DNA of 64,000 bases from Dechloromonas denitrificans (lineage in GTDB: Bacteria; Pseudomonadota; Gammaproteobacteria; Burkholderiales; Rhodocyclaceae): NCBI RefSeq assembly GCF_020510665.1, contig NZ_CP075187.1:764501-828500 (forward strand), written 5' to 3'. The position numbers were made by a program, and so were the translations under genes. This document shows positions 27,289-37,348 of the stretch, one piece after another (position 1 is the stretch's first letter; the number at the start of each line of letters is the position of its first letter). A model generated the notes under the pieces. The model was not told the DNA's origin, searched no databases, and saw only the letters and a program-made list of their open reading frames with translations.

Positions 27289-29886
27289 ATGACTTTAGGC
27301 AATACCAGTGAAGACCGAAGCAGGCCGAGCGGGCGCAATTGGGCGCTCGTTGGTGCTGCAGTGGGTTTTGTGCTGGTTGCGTTGCTCGGCGCCTATGTGG
27401 CTTACGTTGTCGAGCGCTCGGCTCGCCAGCAGAATGAAATTCAGGCGCGCCAACTGGCTTCTGCCGTTGCTCATGACCTGGGCGGGCGCCTGGATCGTTC
27501 GCTGTCGGCGGCTGGCGCCTTGGCTGCCGTGTTGCGGCAGGGGGGCGGGCGGATCGACCATTTTCCGCTGTTGGCGCGTGAACTGATCGAGCAATTTGGT
27601 GGCATTACAGCCCTGCAGCTGGCCCCCGGCGGGGTGATCAGCGATGTCGAGCCACTGGTCGGCAATGAGCGGGTTATCGGTTTCAGCCCTTTGGCCGATC
27701 CCCTTCAGGGGCCAGAGGCGCGTCAGGTCATCGAGCGCCGGGCGCTTGGGTTGACCGGGCCGTTCGAACTGCGTCAGGGCGGCGTCGGCGTGGTTGGTCG
27801 CAATCCGGTGTTTATCAAGGACAAGGCGGGCCATGAGCAATTCTGGGGATTGATCCAGGTCCTGATCCGGGTTCCCGATTTGCTCTCGGCGACCAAACTC
27901 GATGCCATTGAAACCGCCGGTTATGGGTTTGAATTGTGGCGTGTGCGTCCCGGTACGCAGGAGCGCCATGTTTTTGCCCGCACCTCGGATCGTCCGCTCG
28001 ATAGTCCCGTCGATAGCCCGATTGTCGTGCCGAACGGTGAGTGGATCTTGAGTGTGGCACCGGAGGGCGGCTGGTATTCATGGCGCAGCTTGTTGCTGGA
28101 TAGTCTGGCGGTCAGCCTGCTGGCATCGTTTGCCGGGTTCGTCATTTATCTGCTGTTGCATCAGCCGCAACTGTTGCGACGGAAAGTCGCCGAACAAACC
28201 CTTGCGCTTCGCTTGTCGGAAGAGAAATACCGCGAATTGGTCGAGTCGGCGGCAAGCATCCTGTTGAAATGGGACAAGGATGGCAACATTCTTTTCCTGA
28301 ATGAATTCGGCCTCGAATTTTTTGGTTTTGCCGAACACGAAATCATCGGTCACTCGGTGATTGGAACAATCGTTCCGGTGCAGGAGTCTTCCGGTCGGGA
28401 TCTGGTTCGGTTGATGAGTGATATTTTCGAGAACCCGGCTGCTTACGAAAGCGGCTTGAACGAGAATATCCGCAAGAATGGCCAGCGCGTCTGGGTGGCC
28501 TGGCGCAACCGCATCGTGCGCGATGAAGCGGGGCAGCCGATCGGTGTCTTCAGCGTTGGCATCGACATGACCGACCGCCTGCGCATCGAGCGGGAAAAGA
28601 AACTGGCCAGCGAGCAACTGGCCATGCGCCACCAGTGGTTGCGCTCGGTGCTCGAACACTTTCCCGGCGGTGTCTCGGTGGTGGATTCTGAGTTCGGCCT
28701 GGTGGAATACAACCACCAGTTCCAGGAGTTGCTGGCCTTCCCTGATGAATTGCTGACCCGTCCGGGGGTGACGCTGATCGACCTGATTCGCTTCAATGCC
28801 GAACGAGGCGAATACGGTCAAGTTGATATTGAAACCTATATGACCCAGGCGGTGGCCCAGCTGAAGCTGAATGTGCCCCACCGCTTCGAGCGAACCCGGC
28901 CGGATGGTTGTGTGCTGGAGGTGCGCGGCACACCGCTGCCGGACGGCGGGTTTGTCAGTTCTTACGTCGATGTGACTGAACGCAAGCAGGCCGAGGCCGA
29001 GCTGCGTGCGGTGAATGCTCGCTATGAGGCACTCAACCAGGAGCTGGAGTTGCGGGTCGATGAACGTACCGAGCAATTGCACAATGAAACGGAAGAGCGT
29101 CGGGCAGCAGAAAAGGCGCTGGCCCGCAATGAGCGCATGGCTTCGCTGGGCGGCCTGGTAGCCGGCGTGGCGCATGAAATCAATACGCCGATTGGCAATG
29201 CCCTGATGGTGGCGACCACCGTCCAGGATCGTATCCGCACCCTGGCCCGCCTGGTCGATGAGGGCCAGTTGCGGCGCTCGGTGCTGGATGGGTTCATCAC
29301 CGACCTGCGTGACTCGGGTAGCCTGATTGAGCGCAATTTGCACCGGGCCGCCGAATTGATCCGCAATTTCAAGCAGGTGGCGGTTGATCAGACCAGTGAT
29401 CGGCGGCGCCATTTCGATCTGGCAACCGCGCTGGATGAAATCCGCATGACACTGGCGCCGCGCTTTCTGCTGTTGCCGCAGGAACTGGTGCTCGATGCGG
29501 AGTCCGGGATACCGATGGACAGCTATCCCGGCGCCCTCGGGCAGATCATGACCAATCTGGTCGAAAATGCCCTGCTGCATGCCTTTGCCGGGCAGGACGA
29601 TGGGTGCTTGCGCGTCACGGCCCGACGCTGCGGCGAGGCTTCGGTCGAGCTGGTTTTTGAAGATGATGGCCGGGGGATTCCCGAGGACACGCAGGGCCGG
29701 GTTTTCGATCCCTTCTTCACCACGCGCCTGGGCCAGGGCGGCAGTGGTCTGGGCTTGTCAATCGTGCTCAATCTGGCGCGTGACTTGCTTGGTGGCGATA
29801 TCGTCATGAGCAGCACGGCCGGGTGCGGGACGCGCTTCGTCCTGACGATTCCCCGCGTCGCCCCGATTCCCGCCAGGCACGACTGA
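27289..29886 (+). CDS. CHASE/PAS sensor histidine kinase
   Basis: 865 residues. A membrane helix (about 19-41) is followed by a periplasmic CHASE domain (about 60-255, with ITALQLAPGGVIS and VIGFSPLADP). A second helix (about 270-292), a PAS/PAC domain (about 310-430), a PAS-7-like domain (about 445-565) and a coiled segment come next. The kinase core has H629 (GVAHEINTPIGN), the N-box NLVENALLHAF and GGSGLGLSIV. The H-box and ATPase type are those of the group with HEINTP. No response regulator is adjacent, so its partner lies elsewhere. Confidence 0.92.
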   Translation: MTLGNTSEDRSRPSGRNWALVGAAVGFVLVALLGAYVAYVVERSARQQNEIQARQLASAVAHDLGGRLDRSLSAAGALAAVLRQGGGRIDHFPLLARELIEQFGGITALQLAPGGVISDVEPLVGNERVIGFSPLADPLQGPEARQVIERRALGLTGPFELRQGGVGVVGRNPVFIKDKAGHEQFWGLIQVLIRVPDLLSATKLDAIETAGYGFELWRVRPGTQERHVFARTSDRPLDSPVDSPIVVPNGEWILSVAPEGGWYSWRSLLLDSLAVSLLASFAGFVIYLLLHQPQLLRRKVAEQTLALRLSEEKYRELVESAASILLKWDKDGNILFLNEFGLEFFGFAEHEIIGHSVIGTIVPVQESSGRDLVRLMSDIFENPAAYESGLNENIRKNGQRVWVAWRNRIVRDEAGQPIGVFSVGIDMTDRLRIEREKKLASEQLAMRHQWLRSVLEHFPGGVSVVDSEFGLVEYNHQFQELLAFPDELLTRPGVTLIDLIRFNAERGEYGQVDIETYMTQAVAQLKLNVPHRFERTRPDGCVLEVRGTPLPDGGFVSSYVDVTERKQAEAELRAVNARYEALNQELELRVDERTEQLHNETEERRAAEKALARNERMASLGGLVAGVAHEINTPIGNALMVATTVQDRIRTLARLVDEGQLRRSVLDGFITDLRDSGSLIERNLHRAAELIRNFKQVAVDQTSDRRRHFDLATALDEIRMTLAPRFLLLPQELVLDAESGIPMDSYPGALGQIMTNLVENALLHAFAGQDDGCLRVTARRCGEASVELVFEDDGRGIPEDTQGRVFDPFFTTRLGQGGSGLGLSIVLNLARDLLGGDIVMSSTAGCGTRFVLTIPRVAPIPARHD

Positions 29887-29915
29887 GCGACTCGTTCCGG
29901 AGCGGTGGGCCGGCT

Positions 29916-29944
29916 TTGGTCGATACACTAAATTAGTGTATTCT
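29916..29944 (+). promoter_or_regulatory. RND operon promoter with an operator palindrome in its spacer
   Basis: A perfect 19-bp palindrome ATACACTAAATTAGTGTAT (29923-29941) lies 10 bp before the adaptor ATG. It fills the 17-bp spacer between a possible -35 TTGGTC (29916-29921) and -10 TATTCT (29939-29944). Transcription would begin next to the ATG at 29952, giving an almost leaderless mRNA. The layout suits a dimeric repressor such as a TetR-type protein, as is common for RND pumps. No such regulator gene is within the window. Confidence 0.6.
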
Positions 29945-29951
29945 TATATAA

Positions 29952-30929
29952 ATGAAAGCAAATCTGATTTTCGGGCTTTTTCTGGCGTTGACCGCAGCGG
30001 TCCAGGCTCAGACCCTGCCTGTCGTGACCGTCCAGCTGCATCCGGTTGATTTGAGTTTTCCGGCCGATTCGCTGGTCGAAGCCGTGCAGCAGGCGACGGT
30101 CGGTGCCCAGGTGGCTGGCCGCGTGCTTGAGGTCAGGGCGGATGCCGGCCAGCGCGTCAAAAAAGGCCAACTGCTGATGCGGATCGATGCGCGTGAGGCG
30201 GAGGAGTCGATGCGTGCAGCCGAGGCGCTGCAGGCCAATGCCAAGGTCAATTACGAACGCACGAAAAGCCTGGTGGCGCAGAAGTTCATGAGCCCGGCGG
30301 CGCTCGACAAGGCGCGGGCCGAGCTGGATTCAGCCAATGCCAATCGTGCCGCAGCCGGTGCCAGCCAGAGTCACGCCAGTATCGTCTCGCCGATCAATGG
30401 CGTCGTTGCTCGCCGCCATGCCGAAATGGGCGACATGGCGACGCCTGGCAAGGCACTGTTTACGATCTACGAGCCGGAGGATTTGCGGGTCACGGCCAGC
30501 GTGCCGCAAGCCCGATTGAAGGACATGCGTACGGTCAGGGCGGCGCGGGTTGAGTTTCCGGAACTGGGCAAATGGGTCGACGCTGTTGCGGTCAACCTGT
30601 TGCCGACGGCTGATTTGACAACCCATGTCGCCCAGGTCCGGGTCAGTCTGCCGGCCATGCCGGAAGCGACGCCGGGTATGTCGGCGCGGGTCCATTTCGT
30701 GATCGGCCGGGCCGACAAGCTGACCGTGCCGATGGCCGCGGTGGTGCGGCGCGGTGAAGTGGCCGCCGTTTATGTGCAAATGCCGGATCAGCGTCTCAGC
30801 CTGCGCCAGTTGCGTCTGGGCGAAGTGGTCGGGGCCGGCGAGGTCGAGGTGCTGGCCGGCTTGGCCAGTGGCGACAAAGTGGTGACCGAGCCGGTCAAGG
30901 CAGCCATTCAGCTGAAGTCGGGAAAGTAG
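29952..30929 (+). CDS. RND efflux periplasmic adaptor (membrane fusion protein)
   Basis: 325 residues with a signal peptide (LIFGLFLALTAAVQA). Lipoyl-like half motifs (VGAQVAGRVLEVRADAGQRVKKGQLLMRID and the later ASIVSPINGVVARR) flank an alpha-hairpin of about 50 residues. Beta-barrel regions follow. Such adaptors link an inner membrane RND pump to an outer membrane channel. No good ribosome site is seen before the ATG. The RND gene begins 3 bp after the stop. No TolC-like gene is in this operon. Confidence 0.9.
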   Translation: MKANLIFGLFLALTAAVQAQTLPVVTVQLHPVDLSFPADSLVEAVQQATVGAQVAGRVLEVRADAGQRVKKGQLLMRIDAREAEESMRAAEALQANAKVNYERTKSLVAQKFMSPAALDKARAELDSANANRAAAGASQSHASIVSPINGVVARRHAEMGDMATPGKALFTIYEPEDLRVTASVPQARLKDMRTVRAARVEFPELGKWVDAVAVNLLPTADLTTHVAQVRVSLPAMPEATPGMSARVHFVIGRADKLTVPMAAVVRRGEVAAVYVQMPDQRLSLRQLRLGEVVGAGEVEVLAGLASGDKVVTEPVKAAIQLKSGK

Positions 30930-30932
30930 GCG

Positions 30933-33900
30933 ATGGGCCGCGCCAATCATTCTTCGCCGGGTATTTCCGGGCGTATCGCCGCCGCCTTCCAGGCTTCGCG
31001 GATGACGCCCTTGCTGGCGCTGGTCGCCTTCCTGATGGGCATTTTTGCCACCTTGGTGACACCGCGTGAAGAAGAGCCGCAAATCGACGTGACCATGGCC
31101 GACGTGCTGGTCGCCTTTCCCGGAGCGTCGGCCAAGGATGTCGAGAATCTGGTAGCTCGCCCGGCCGAGCAGGTCTTGTCGCGCATGCACGGTGTTGAAC
31201 ACGTTTATTCGATGTCGCGGCCGGGCATGGCGGTGATCACCGTCCAGTTCGATGTCGGGGTCAAATACAACGACGCAGTACTGCGTCTGTACGACACCGT
31301 GCATTCGCATCGCGATTGGCTGGCGCCCAATCTGGGCGTCCAGGAGCCGGTGATCAAGCCGCGTGGCATCGATGACGTGCCCATCGTTTCCCTGACTTTC
31401 TGGAGCAAGGATGCCGAGCGTTCGGCTTTCGACCTGCAGCAGGTGGCTCGTGCCGTCGAGATCGAACTGAAGCGGATCAAGGGGACGCGCGATGTGTCTA
31501 CCCTCGGTGGGCCGGAGCATGCGATCCGTGTGCTGATGGATGGCGAGCGAATGAACGCCTATGGTGTGACGCCGCAGGACATTGCCGGGGCGCTGAAAAT
31601 GTCGAATGCTCTGCAGTCGTCCGGCAGCCTGATCGCCGGCAACCGCGAAATGCTGCTGCAAACCGGGACTTACCTCGAATCGGCGGCCGATGTGAAACAG
31701 CTGGTTATTGCCGTGCGCGGCGAGGCCGGCAAGCGGACCCCGGTTTTCATGAGCGATGTGGCCACGGTCCAAGATGGGCCGGACCAGCCTCGGGCTTATG
31801 CCTGGTTTGGTAGTCGGGAGGGGGAGTTTCCTGCTGTCACCTTGCAGCTTTCCAAGCAGCCCGGCGTCAATGCCGCCGATGTGGCCAGTGCCGCGGTCAA
31901 CCGGATAGAAAGCCTGAAAAACACCGTGATTCCGGAAGGCATCGAGGTCAGCGTGACGCGCAATTACGGCGAAACGGCGACCGAGAAGGCGCAGAAACTG
32001 ATTGGCAAGCTGATCTTCGCGACGGCTTTTGTCGTCCTGCTCGTTTTCTTCGCGCTCGGCCGGCGCGAGGCGGTGATCGTCGGCGTGGCCGTGACGCTGA
32101 CCCTGGCTGCGACGCTGTTCGCCTCGTGGGCCTGGGGTTTCACGCTCAACCGCGTTTCATTGTTTGCCTTGATTTTCTCGATTGGTATCCTGGTCGATGA
32201 CGCGATTGTCGTGGTTGAAAATATCCATCGCTGGCAGGGTCTGCATCCGGAAAAAACCTTGCTGGAAATCATTCCCGGTGCGGTTGATGAGGTCGGCGGG
32301 CCGACCATCCTGGCAACGTTGACAGTGATCGCCGCGCTCTTGCCGATGGCCTTTGTGACCGGCTTGATGGGGCCGTACATGAGCCCGATCCCGATCAATT
32401 CGTCGATGGGCATGGCCATTTCGCTGGCCGTCGCTTTCATCGTCACGCCGTGGTTGGCGGCGAAATTGATGAAGTCGCACGGCGATGCGCCCGGTGCACC
32501 CAAAGTCTCGAAACTCGACGCCCGGCTCGATGCCACTTTCCGCAAGCTGCTGACGCCCTTCCTCGATCCGCTGACCGGCGGGACTGCCCGCATCAAGCTG
32601 GCCATCACCGTGGTGCTGCTCATTCTCGGCTCGGTGTCGCTGGCCTACTTCCAGCTCGTCGTGCTGAAAATGCTGCCTTTCGACAACAAGAGCGAGTTCC
32701 AGGTGATTGTCGATCTGCCGGTCGGTACGCCGCTGGAAGAAACCGCGCGCGTGCTGCACGAGATCGGCGCCGAACTGGCGCAGGAGGCCGACGTGGTCAA
32801 TTACCAGGCCTACGCCGGGACGGCCAGCCCGATCAATTTCAATGGCCTGGTGCGCCAGTATTACCTGCGCTCGGCACCTGAAAAGGGCGATATCCAGGTC
32901 AATCTGGCCGACAAGCATCACCGTTCGCGGCAGAGCCACCAGATTGCCGTTGCCCTGCGCGAACGCATCGAGGCAATCGGCCAGCGTAACGGCGGCGTCG
33001 CCAAGGTGGTCGAAGTGCCGCCCGGGCCGCCGGTTGTCTCGCCGATCGTGGCAGAAATCTACGGGCCGGACATGAACGGGCAACGAACAGTCGGCAAGCA
33101 GGTGCGTGCCGCCTTCGCGCAGACAGCGGACATTGTCGCGGTCGACGACTATATCGAGGCCGATTCGCGAAAAATCGTTCTCCACGTCCTGCAAAGCAAG
33201 GCGGCACTGCTCGGCGTGGCCCAGAGCGATATCGTCGGGGTGGTCGGCATGGGGCTGGCCGGGCAGGATGTGACGCCGGCCCGCAACGCCGACTCAAAAT
33301 TCGAGATCCCGGTGCGCATTGCCTTGCCGGCTGAAAAACAGTCCTCGCTCGATGCCTTGCTCAAGCTGCGCGTGCGGGCGCGTGACGGCCAGTTGGTGCC
33401 GGTTTCGGAACTGGTCGAGGTGCGCGACCAGGCGCGCGAAAAGACGATTTATCACAAGGACCTGCTGCCGGTCGTCTATGTCGTCGGCGACATGGGCGGC
33501 AAGCTTGACTCACCGCTCTACGGCATGTTCGACATCCGTTCGAAAATCAACGGCATGACACTCAAGGAGGGGGGCACGCTGTCCGAAACCTTCATCCGCC
33601 AGCCGCAGGATCCGTATGCCGGCTACAGCGTCAAATGGGATGGCGAGTGGCAGGTGACTTACGAAACCTTCCGCGACATGGGCATCGCTTACGCGGTCGG
33701 CCTGATCCTGATCTACCTGCTGGTCGTGGCCCATTTCGGCAGTTATCTCGTGCCGCTGATCATCATGGCGCCGATTCCGCTGACCATCATCGGCGTGATG
33801 CCCGGCCACGCACTGTTCGGCTCGCAATTCACCGCCACCTCGATGATCGGCATGATCGCGCTGGCCGGCATCATTGTCCGCAACTCGATTTTGCTGGTCG

Positions 33901-34154
33901 ATTTCATTCGCCAGCAGGTCGACGCCGGGATGAATTTCCACGATGCGGTGATCCAGTCGGCCGCCGTCCGGGCCAAGCCGATTGCGCTGACCGCACTGGC
34001 GGCGATGCTCGGCGCCTTGTTCATCCTCGACGATCCGATCTTCAACGGGCTGGCACTCAGCCTGATCTTCGGCATCCTGGTGTCCACGCTGCTCACGCTG
34101 GTGGTTATCCCGGTGCTCTACTACGCCGCTTTCCGCAAGGAGTATCAATCATGA
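30933..34154 (+). CDS. RND-family efflux pump, inner membrane permease
   Basis: 1073 residues, the usual size. The first helix is followed by a periplasmic half with EEEPQIDVTMADVLVAFPGASAKDVENLVARPAEQ. The central helix bundle contains the proton-relay motif GILVDDAIVVVENIHRW (paired Asp), and the second periplasmic half and C-terminal helices (GMIALAGIIVRNSILLVDFI) follow. It resembles pumps with a NolG/AcrB-type fold; drug or other substrate is not shown by sequence. Its stop overlaps the next ATG. Confidence 0.92.
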   Translation: MGRANHSSPGISGRIAAAFQASRMTPLLALVAFLMGIFATLVTPREEEPQIDVTMADVLVAFPGASAKDVENLVARPAEQVLSRMHGVEHVYSMSRPGMAVITVQFDVGVKYNDAVLRLYDTVHSHRDWLAPNLGVQEPVIKPRGIDDVPIVSLTFWSKDAERSAFDLQQVARAVEIELKRIKGTRDVSTLGGPEHAIRVLMDGERMNAYGVTPQDIAGALKMSNALQSSGSLIAGNREMLLQTGTYLESAADVKQLVIAVRGEAGKRTPVFMSDVATVQDGPDQPRAYAWFGSREGEFPAVTLQLSKQPGVNAADVASAAVNRIESLKNTVIPEGIEVSVTRNYGETATEKAQKLIGKLIFATAFVVLLVFFALGRREAVIVGVAVTLTLAATLFASWAWGFTLNRVSLFALIFSIGILVDDAIVVVENIHRWQGLHPEKTLLEIIPGAVDEVGGPTILATLTVIAALLPMAFVTGLMGPYMSPIPINSSMGMAISLAVAFIVTPWLAAKLMKSHGDAPGAPKVSKLDARLDATFRKLLTPFLDPLTGGTARIKLAITVVLLILGSVSLAYFQLVVLKMLPFDNKSEFQVIVDLPVGTPLEETARVLHEIGAELAQEADVVNYQAYAGTASPINFNGLVRQYYLRSAPEKGDIQVNLADKHHRSRQSHQIAVALRERIEAIGQRNGGVAKVVEVPPGPPVVSPIVAEIYGPDMNGQRTVGKQVRAAFAQTADIVAVDDYIEADSRKIVLHVLQSKAALLGVAQSDIVGVVGMGLAGQDVTPARNADSKFEIPVRIALPAEKQSSLDALLKLRVRARDGQLVPVSELVEVRDQAREKTIYHKDLLPVVYVVGDMGGKLDSPLYGMFDIRSKINGMTLKEGGTLSETFIRQPQDPYAGYSVKWDGEWQVTYETFRDMGIAYAVGLILIYLLVVAHFGSYLVPLIIMAPIPLTIIGVMPGHALFGSQFTATSMIGMIALAGIIVRNSILLVDFIRQQVDAGMNFHDAVIQSAAVRAKPIALTALAAMLGALFILDDPIFNGLALSLIFGILVSTLLTLVVIPVLYYAAFRKEYQS

Positions 34155-34381
34155 CCATCGAACGCATCATCCGCATCATGGCTGGCTTTTTTGTCCTGCT
34201 GTCGCTGGCGCTGGGCTATCACGCCAGCCCGGTTTTTGTTTCGGAATGGTTTCTTGCCTTTACCGCGTTTGTCGGCTTCAACCTGTTGCAAAGCGGGTTT
34301 ACCGGGTTTTGCCCGCCGGAAAAGCTGCTGGCTCGCCTGGGTGTCAAGAAAAGTGCTGGAAAGGGTGGCTGTTGTGGCTGA
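34151..34381 (+). CDS. DUF2892 (YgaP-like) small membrane protein
   Basis: 76 residues with two membrane segments (RIMAGFFVLLSLALGYHA and WFLAFTAFVGFNLLQSGFTGFCP) and a C-terminal Lys/Gly/Cys tail (KSAGKGGCCG). The TGFCP motif is typical of DUF2892 proteins. It overlaps the RND pump gene by ATGA and is therefore translated with it. Its role in the pump operon is unknown. Confidence 0.85.
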   Translation: MTIERIIRIMAGFFVLLSLALGYHASPVFVSEWFLAFTAFVGFNLLQSGFTGFCPPEKLLARLGVKKSAGKGGCCG

Positions 34382-34493
34382 AAAAGCGACAAATCTTATT
34401 GATATCAAGGCTTAGTATCCGGCGCTAAGTATCTGTCCTATATGCCTTTGGCGTGCTTCGTGGCGCTGGAGAATTATATGCTGAAACATTGTT

Positions 34494-36422
34494 GTGTCTC
34501 GGTTAAACTGCCGGCCTCAAAAAGGGTTTGGTAACACAATCTTGATTCACAATCCGGTCGTTGCCGGCCGTCGGCTTATCGCTGTTTCGCTGAGTGTCAT
34601 CGCGCTGCTCTGGCTCTCTGCCGTCTTCGGACTGGCAGACTGGCACGCTTCACCGTTGTCTGCCACCTCCCTGGTTTCTTTCCTCCTGCTCGCCTGTGCC
34701 GGCTTTTCCGCTTACTTGTTGCGCCATGCCGGGCAGCAACTCGAGTTGCATCGAACCCTGGTCAGTCATTCGTCCGAGGCGATCATGCTGACCGATGCCA
34801 ACTTGCGGATTGTCGCGGTCAACCCGGCGTTTGAACGGATTACCGACTTTTCCGCCGCGGACGTGATCGGTAATAAACCAAGTATTTTGAGCTCGGGCCG
34901 GCATGGCCCCGATTTCTATCAGTCGATGTGGACAGCGATCCGCGAGTCTTGCCGCTGGGAAGGCGAAATCTGGAATCGGCGCAAAGGCGGCGAGATTTAC
35001 CCCCAGCAATTGACCATCAGTGCGATCCGCCAAGGCCGTCGCGAGACGCTGACCCACTATGTCGCCGTTTTCGCCGATCTCAGCGCCCGCAAGGCGCAAG
35101 AGGCGCGCATCGAATACATGGCCCATCACGATCCGCTGACCGGCTTGCCCAACCGCCTGGCGCTCAACCAGCTGCTGGAGTCGGCCATCCCCGCCATTCG
35201 TCGCAATGCCGGACAGCTCGCGGTGCTGGTCATCGATCTCGATAATTTCAAAACGGTCAATGATTCGCTCGGCCATCACGCCGGCGACAAGTTGCTCTGC
35301 GAAGTGGCGTCGCGCCTTCGCCGGGTACTCGGCGCGGGGGAGCATGTCATGCGGCTCGGGGGCGACGAGTTCGTCGTTGTGCTCGAAGCGTTTACCTGCG
35401 AAAGCCGGGTGGTTGAAGTCGTGCACCAGTTGGTGCGCGAAGTCAGCGAACCTTGCCTGGTCGACGGCTGTGAATTGCATACCAGCCCATCGATCGGAAT
35501 TGCCCTGTTTCCGAACGATGGTGACTCTCCTGAAACATTGATACGTAATGCCGATACCGCGATGTATTACGCGAAATCGACCGGCCGTAACAATTACCAG
35601 TTTTTTGCCGCCCCGATGAACGCGGCAGCCAACAAGCGCCTGCATCTTGAAAACGAGTTGTGGAAGGCGCTGGCCGAACGCCAGTTGGTGCTGCATTACC
35701 AGCCGCAGGTGGATTTGCCGAGCGGTCGGGTGGTTGGCCTGGAGGCGCTGGTCCGCTGGCAGCATCCCGAGCGCGGCATGATCCCCCCGGCTGATTTCAT
35801 CCCGGTGGCGGAGGAAAGCGGCTTGATTCTGCCGCTCGGTCACTGGGTGCTGCGGACGGCCTGCGAGCAGGCGCGTGCCTGGCTCGATCAGGGCATCGAC
35901 CTGGGGGAGATCGCCGTCAATATTTCGGCCCTCCAGTTCCGCCAGCCGGAGTTTGCCCAGTCGGTCAAAGCCATTCTCGACGAAACAGGCTTGCCGGCCA
36001 GCCGGCTGGAGCTTGAAATCACCGAGAGCGTCGTGATGCACAGCGCCGATTCCTCGATCAGCGTGTTGAACGAATTGAAGGCGATGGGCGTCAAGCTGGC
36101 GATTGACGATTTCGGGACCGGCTATTCCTCGTTGTCCTACCTGCGCCGTTTCCCGGTTGATCGTCTGAAGATCGACCACAGCTTCGTGGCCGATGTCGAA
36201 TCGGACGGCGATGCCGCATCGCTGGTCTCGTCGATCATTGCGCTCGGCCGTTCGCTCGGCCTGAACCTCGTTGCCGAAGGCGTCGAGAGTCCGGGGCAGG
36301 CGGCCTTCCTGCGCGACATGGCTTGCGAACGGGTGCAGGGCTTCCATTTCTTCCGTCCGGTTGCCGCCGATAAAATTGTCGAACTCGATGCTTTTCTCGG
36401 CGCGACGGCCAAAAAGCATTAA
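34494..36422 (+). CDS. PAS-GGDEF-EAL cyclic-di-GMP enzyme
   Basis: About 642 residues; the start is uncertain (GTG 34494, or TTG 34542 giving 626). Two membrane helices are at the N-terminus (VSLSVIALLWLSAVFGL, SLVSFLLLACAGFSAYLL). A PAS domain follows (about 95-205), then GGDEF with intact MRLGGDEFVVV and EAL with intact GLEALVRWQHP, NISALQF, DDFGTGYSSL and AEGVES. Both synthesis and breakdown of c-di-GMP are therefore possible. It stands alone between the RND operon and the dehydrogenase pair. A PilZ-domain c-di-GMP receptor gene lies 1.8 kb downstream. Confidence 0.92.
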   Translation: MSRLNCRPQKGFGNTILIHNPVVAGRRLIAVSLSVIALLWLSAVFGLADWHASPLSATSLVSFLLLACAGFSAYLLRHAGQQLELHRTLVSHSSEAIMLTDANLRIVAVNPAFERITDFSAADVIGNKPSILSSGRHGPDFYQSMWTAIRESCRWEGEIWNRRKGGEIYPQQLTISAIRQGRRETLTHYVAVFADLSARKAQEARIEYMAHHDPLTGLPNRLALNQLLESAIPAIRRNAGQLAVLVIDLDNFKTVNDSLGHHAGDKLLCEVASRLRRVLGAGEHVMRLGGDEFVVVLEAFTCESRVVEVVHQLVREVSEPCLVDGCELHTSPSIGIALFPNDGDSPETLIRNADTAMYYAKSTGRNNYQFFAAPMNAAANKRLHLENELWKALAERQLVLHYQPQVDLPSGRVVGLEALVRWQHPERGMIPPADFIPVAEESGLILPLGHWVLRTACEQARAWLDQGIDLGEIAVNISALQFRQPEFAQSVKAILDETGLPASRLELEITESVVMHSADSSISVLNELKAMGVKLAIDDFGTGYSSLSYLRRFPVDRLKIDHSFVADVESDGDAASLVSSIIALGRSLGLNLVAEGVESPGQAAFLRDMACERVQGFHFFRPVAADKIVELDAFLGATAKKH

Positions 36423-36481
36423 GCGCTTGACCGGCCGGCCGGCTCCCCTAAAATTCGAGCCTCACTGACTCGGAGTCCAGC

Positions 36482-37348
36482 ATGAAAATCGGTTTCGTCG
36501 GCCTTGGCATCATGGGGCGCCCGATGGCGCTCAATCTCATCAAGGGCGGTCATACAGTGACCGTCTGGGCGCGTCGCGCCGAATCCATGCAGCCCCTGAT
36601 CGAGGCCGGCGCGATTGCCGCAGCCAGCCCGGCCGAGGCAGCGCGTGGCAATGAATTGCTGGTTTCAATGGTGGCTGATGCCCCGGACGTCGCCGAAGTC
36701 ATGCGTAGCGTGGCGCAGGGCGCCAGCCCCGGACTGGTTGCGGTCGACATGAGCACCATCGCACCGGCTGCGGCGCGTGCCATTCACGCCGAACTGGCGG
36801 CGGCCGGGGTCGATTTCATGGATGCCCCGGTGTCCGGCGGCGAGGTCGGGGCCATTGCCGGCACCTTGTCGATCATGGCGGGCGGCTCAGCAGCGGCCTT
36901 CGCCACGGCGCATCCGGCTTTCGAATGCATGGGCAAGAATATCGTCCATGTCGGCGAAAGCGGCGCCGGACAAGTGACCAAGGCGGCCAATCAGATCATC
37001 ACCGGCATGGGCGTGCTGGCCGTTGCCGAGGCCTTTGCTTTTGCCTCCAAGAATGGCGTCGACCGCAGCAAGGTGCGCGAGGCGCTGCTCGGTGGTTTTG
37101 CCTACTCGAAAATCCTCGAAAACCACGGTCAACGCATGCTGGACCGCAATTTCAAGCCCGGCTTCAAGAGCTGGATGCATGAAAAGGATTTGAATATCGT
37201 GATGCAGACGGCGCATGAACTGGGCCTCAGCCTGCCGGGGTCGGCGGCCACGGCGCAGATGTTCAATGCCATGGTCGGCTCCGGCCACGGCGAGGAAGAT
37301 TCGATTGCCGTGCTCAAATTGCTTGAAAGCCTGTCGGGACAAACATGA
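36482..37348 (+). CDS. NAD-binding beta-hydroxyacid dehydrogenase, first of a tandem pair
   Basis: 288 residues. The 3-hydroxyisobutyrate / tartronate semialdehyde reductase family is shown by N-terminal KIGFVGLGIMGRPMALNL (NAD(P) fold), the substrate motif FMDAPVSGGEVGA and the catalytic Lys in GAGQVTKAANQIITG. The SD GGAGTCCAGC lies just upstream. It overlaps the next gene by ATGA. The exact substrate cannot be read from sequence; glyoxylate or tartronate semialdehyde reduction is the most common role for close relatives. Confidence 0.87.
   Translation: MKIGFVGLGIMGRPMALNLIKGGHTVTVWARRAESMQPLIEAGAIAAASPAEAARGNELLVSMVADAPDVAEVMRSVAQGASPGLVAVDMSTIAPAAARAIHAELAAAGVDFMDAPVSGGEVGAIAGTLSIMAGGSAAAFATAHPAFECMGKNIVHVGESGAGQVTKAANQIITGMGVLAVAEAFAFASKNGVDRSKVREALLGGFAYSKILENHGQRMLDRNFKPGFKSWMHEKDLNIVMQTAHELGLSLPGSAATAQMFNAMVGSGHGEEDSIAVLKLLESLSGQT

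Noticed and set aside
34399..34408. TTGATATCAA as an FNR/Anr site before the GGDEF-EAL gene
   Set aside because: The half-sites are fused; an FNR box needs TTGAT-N4-ATCAA, so spacing is four bases too short.
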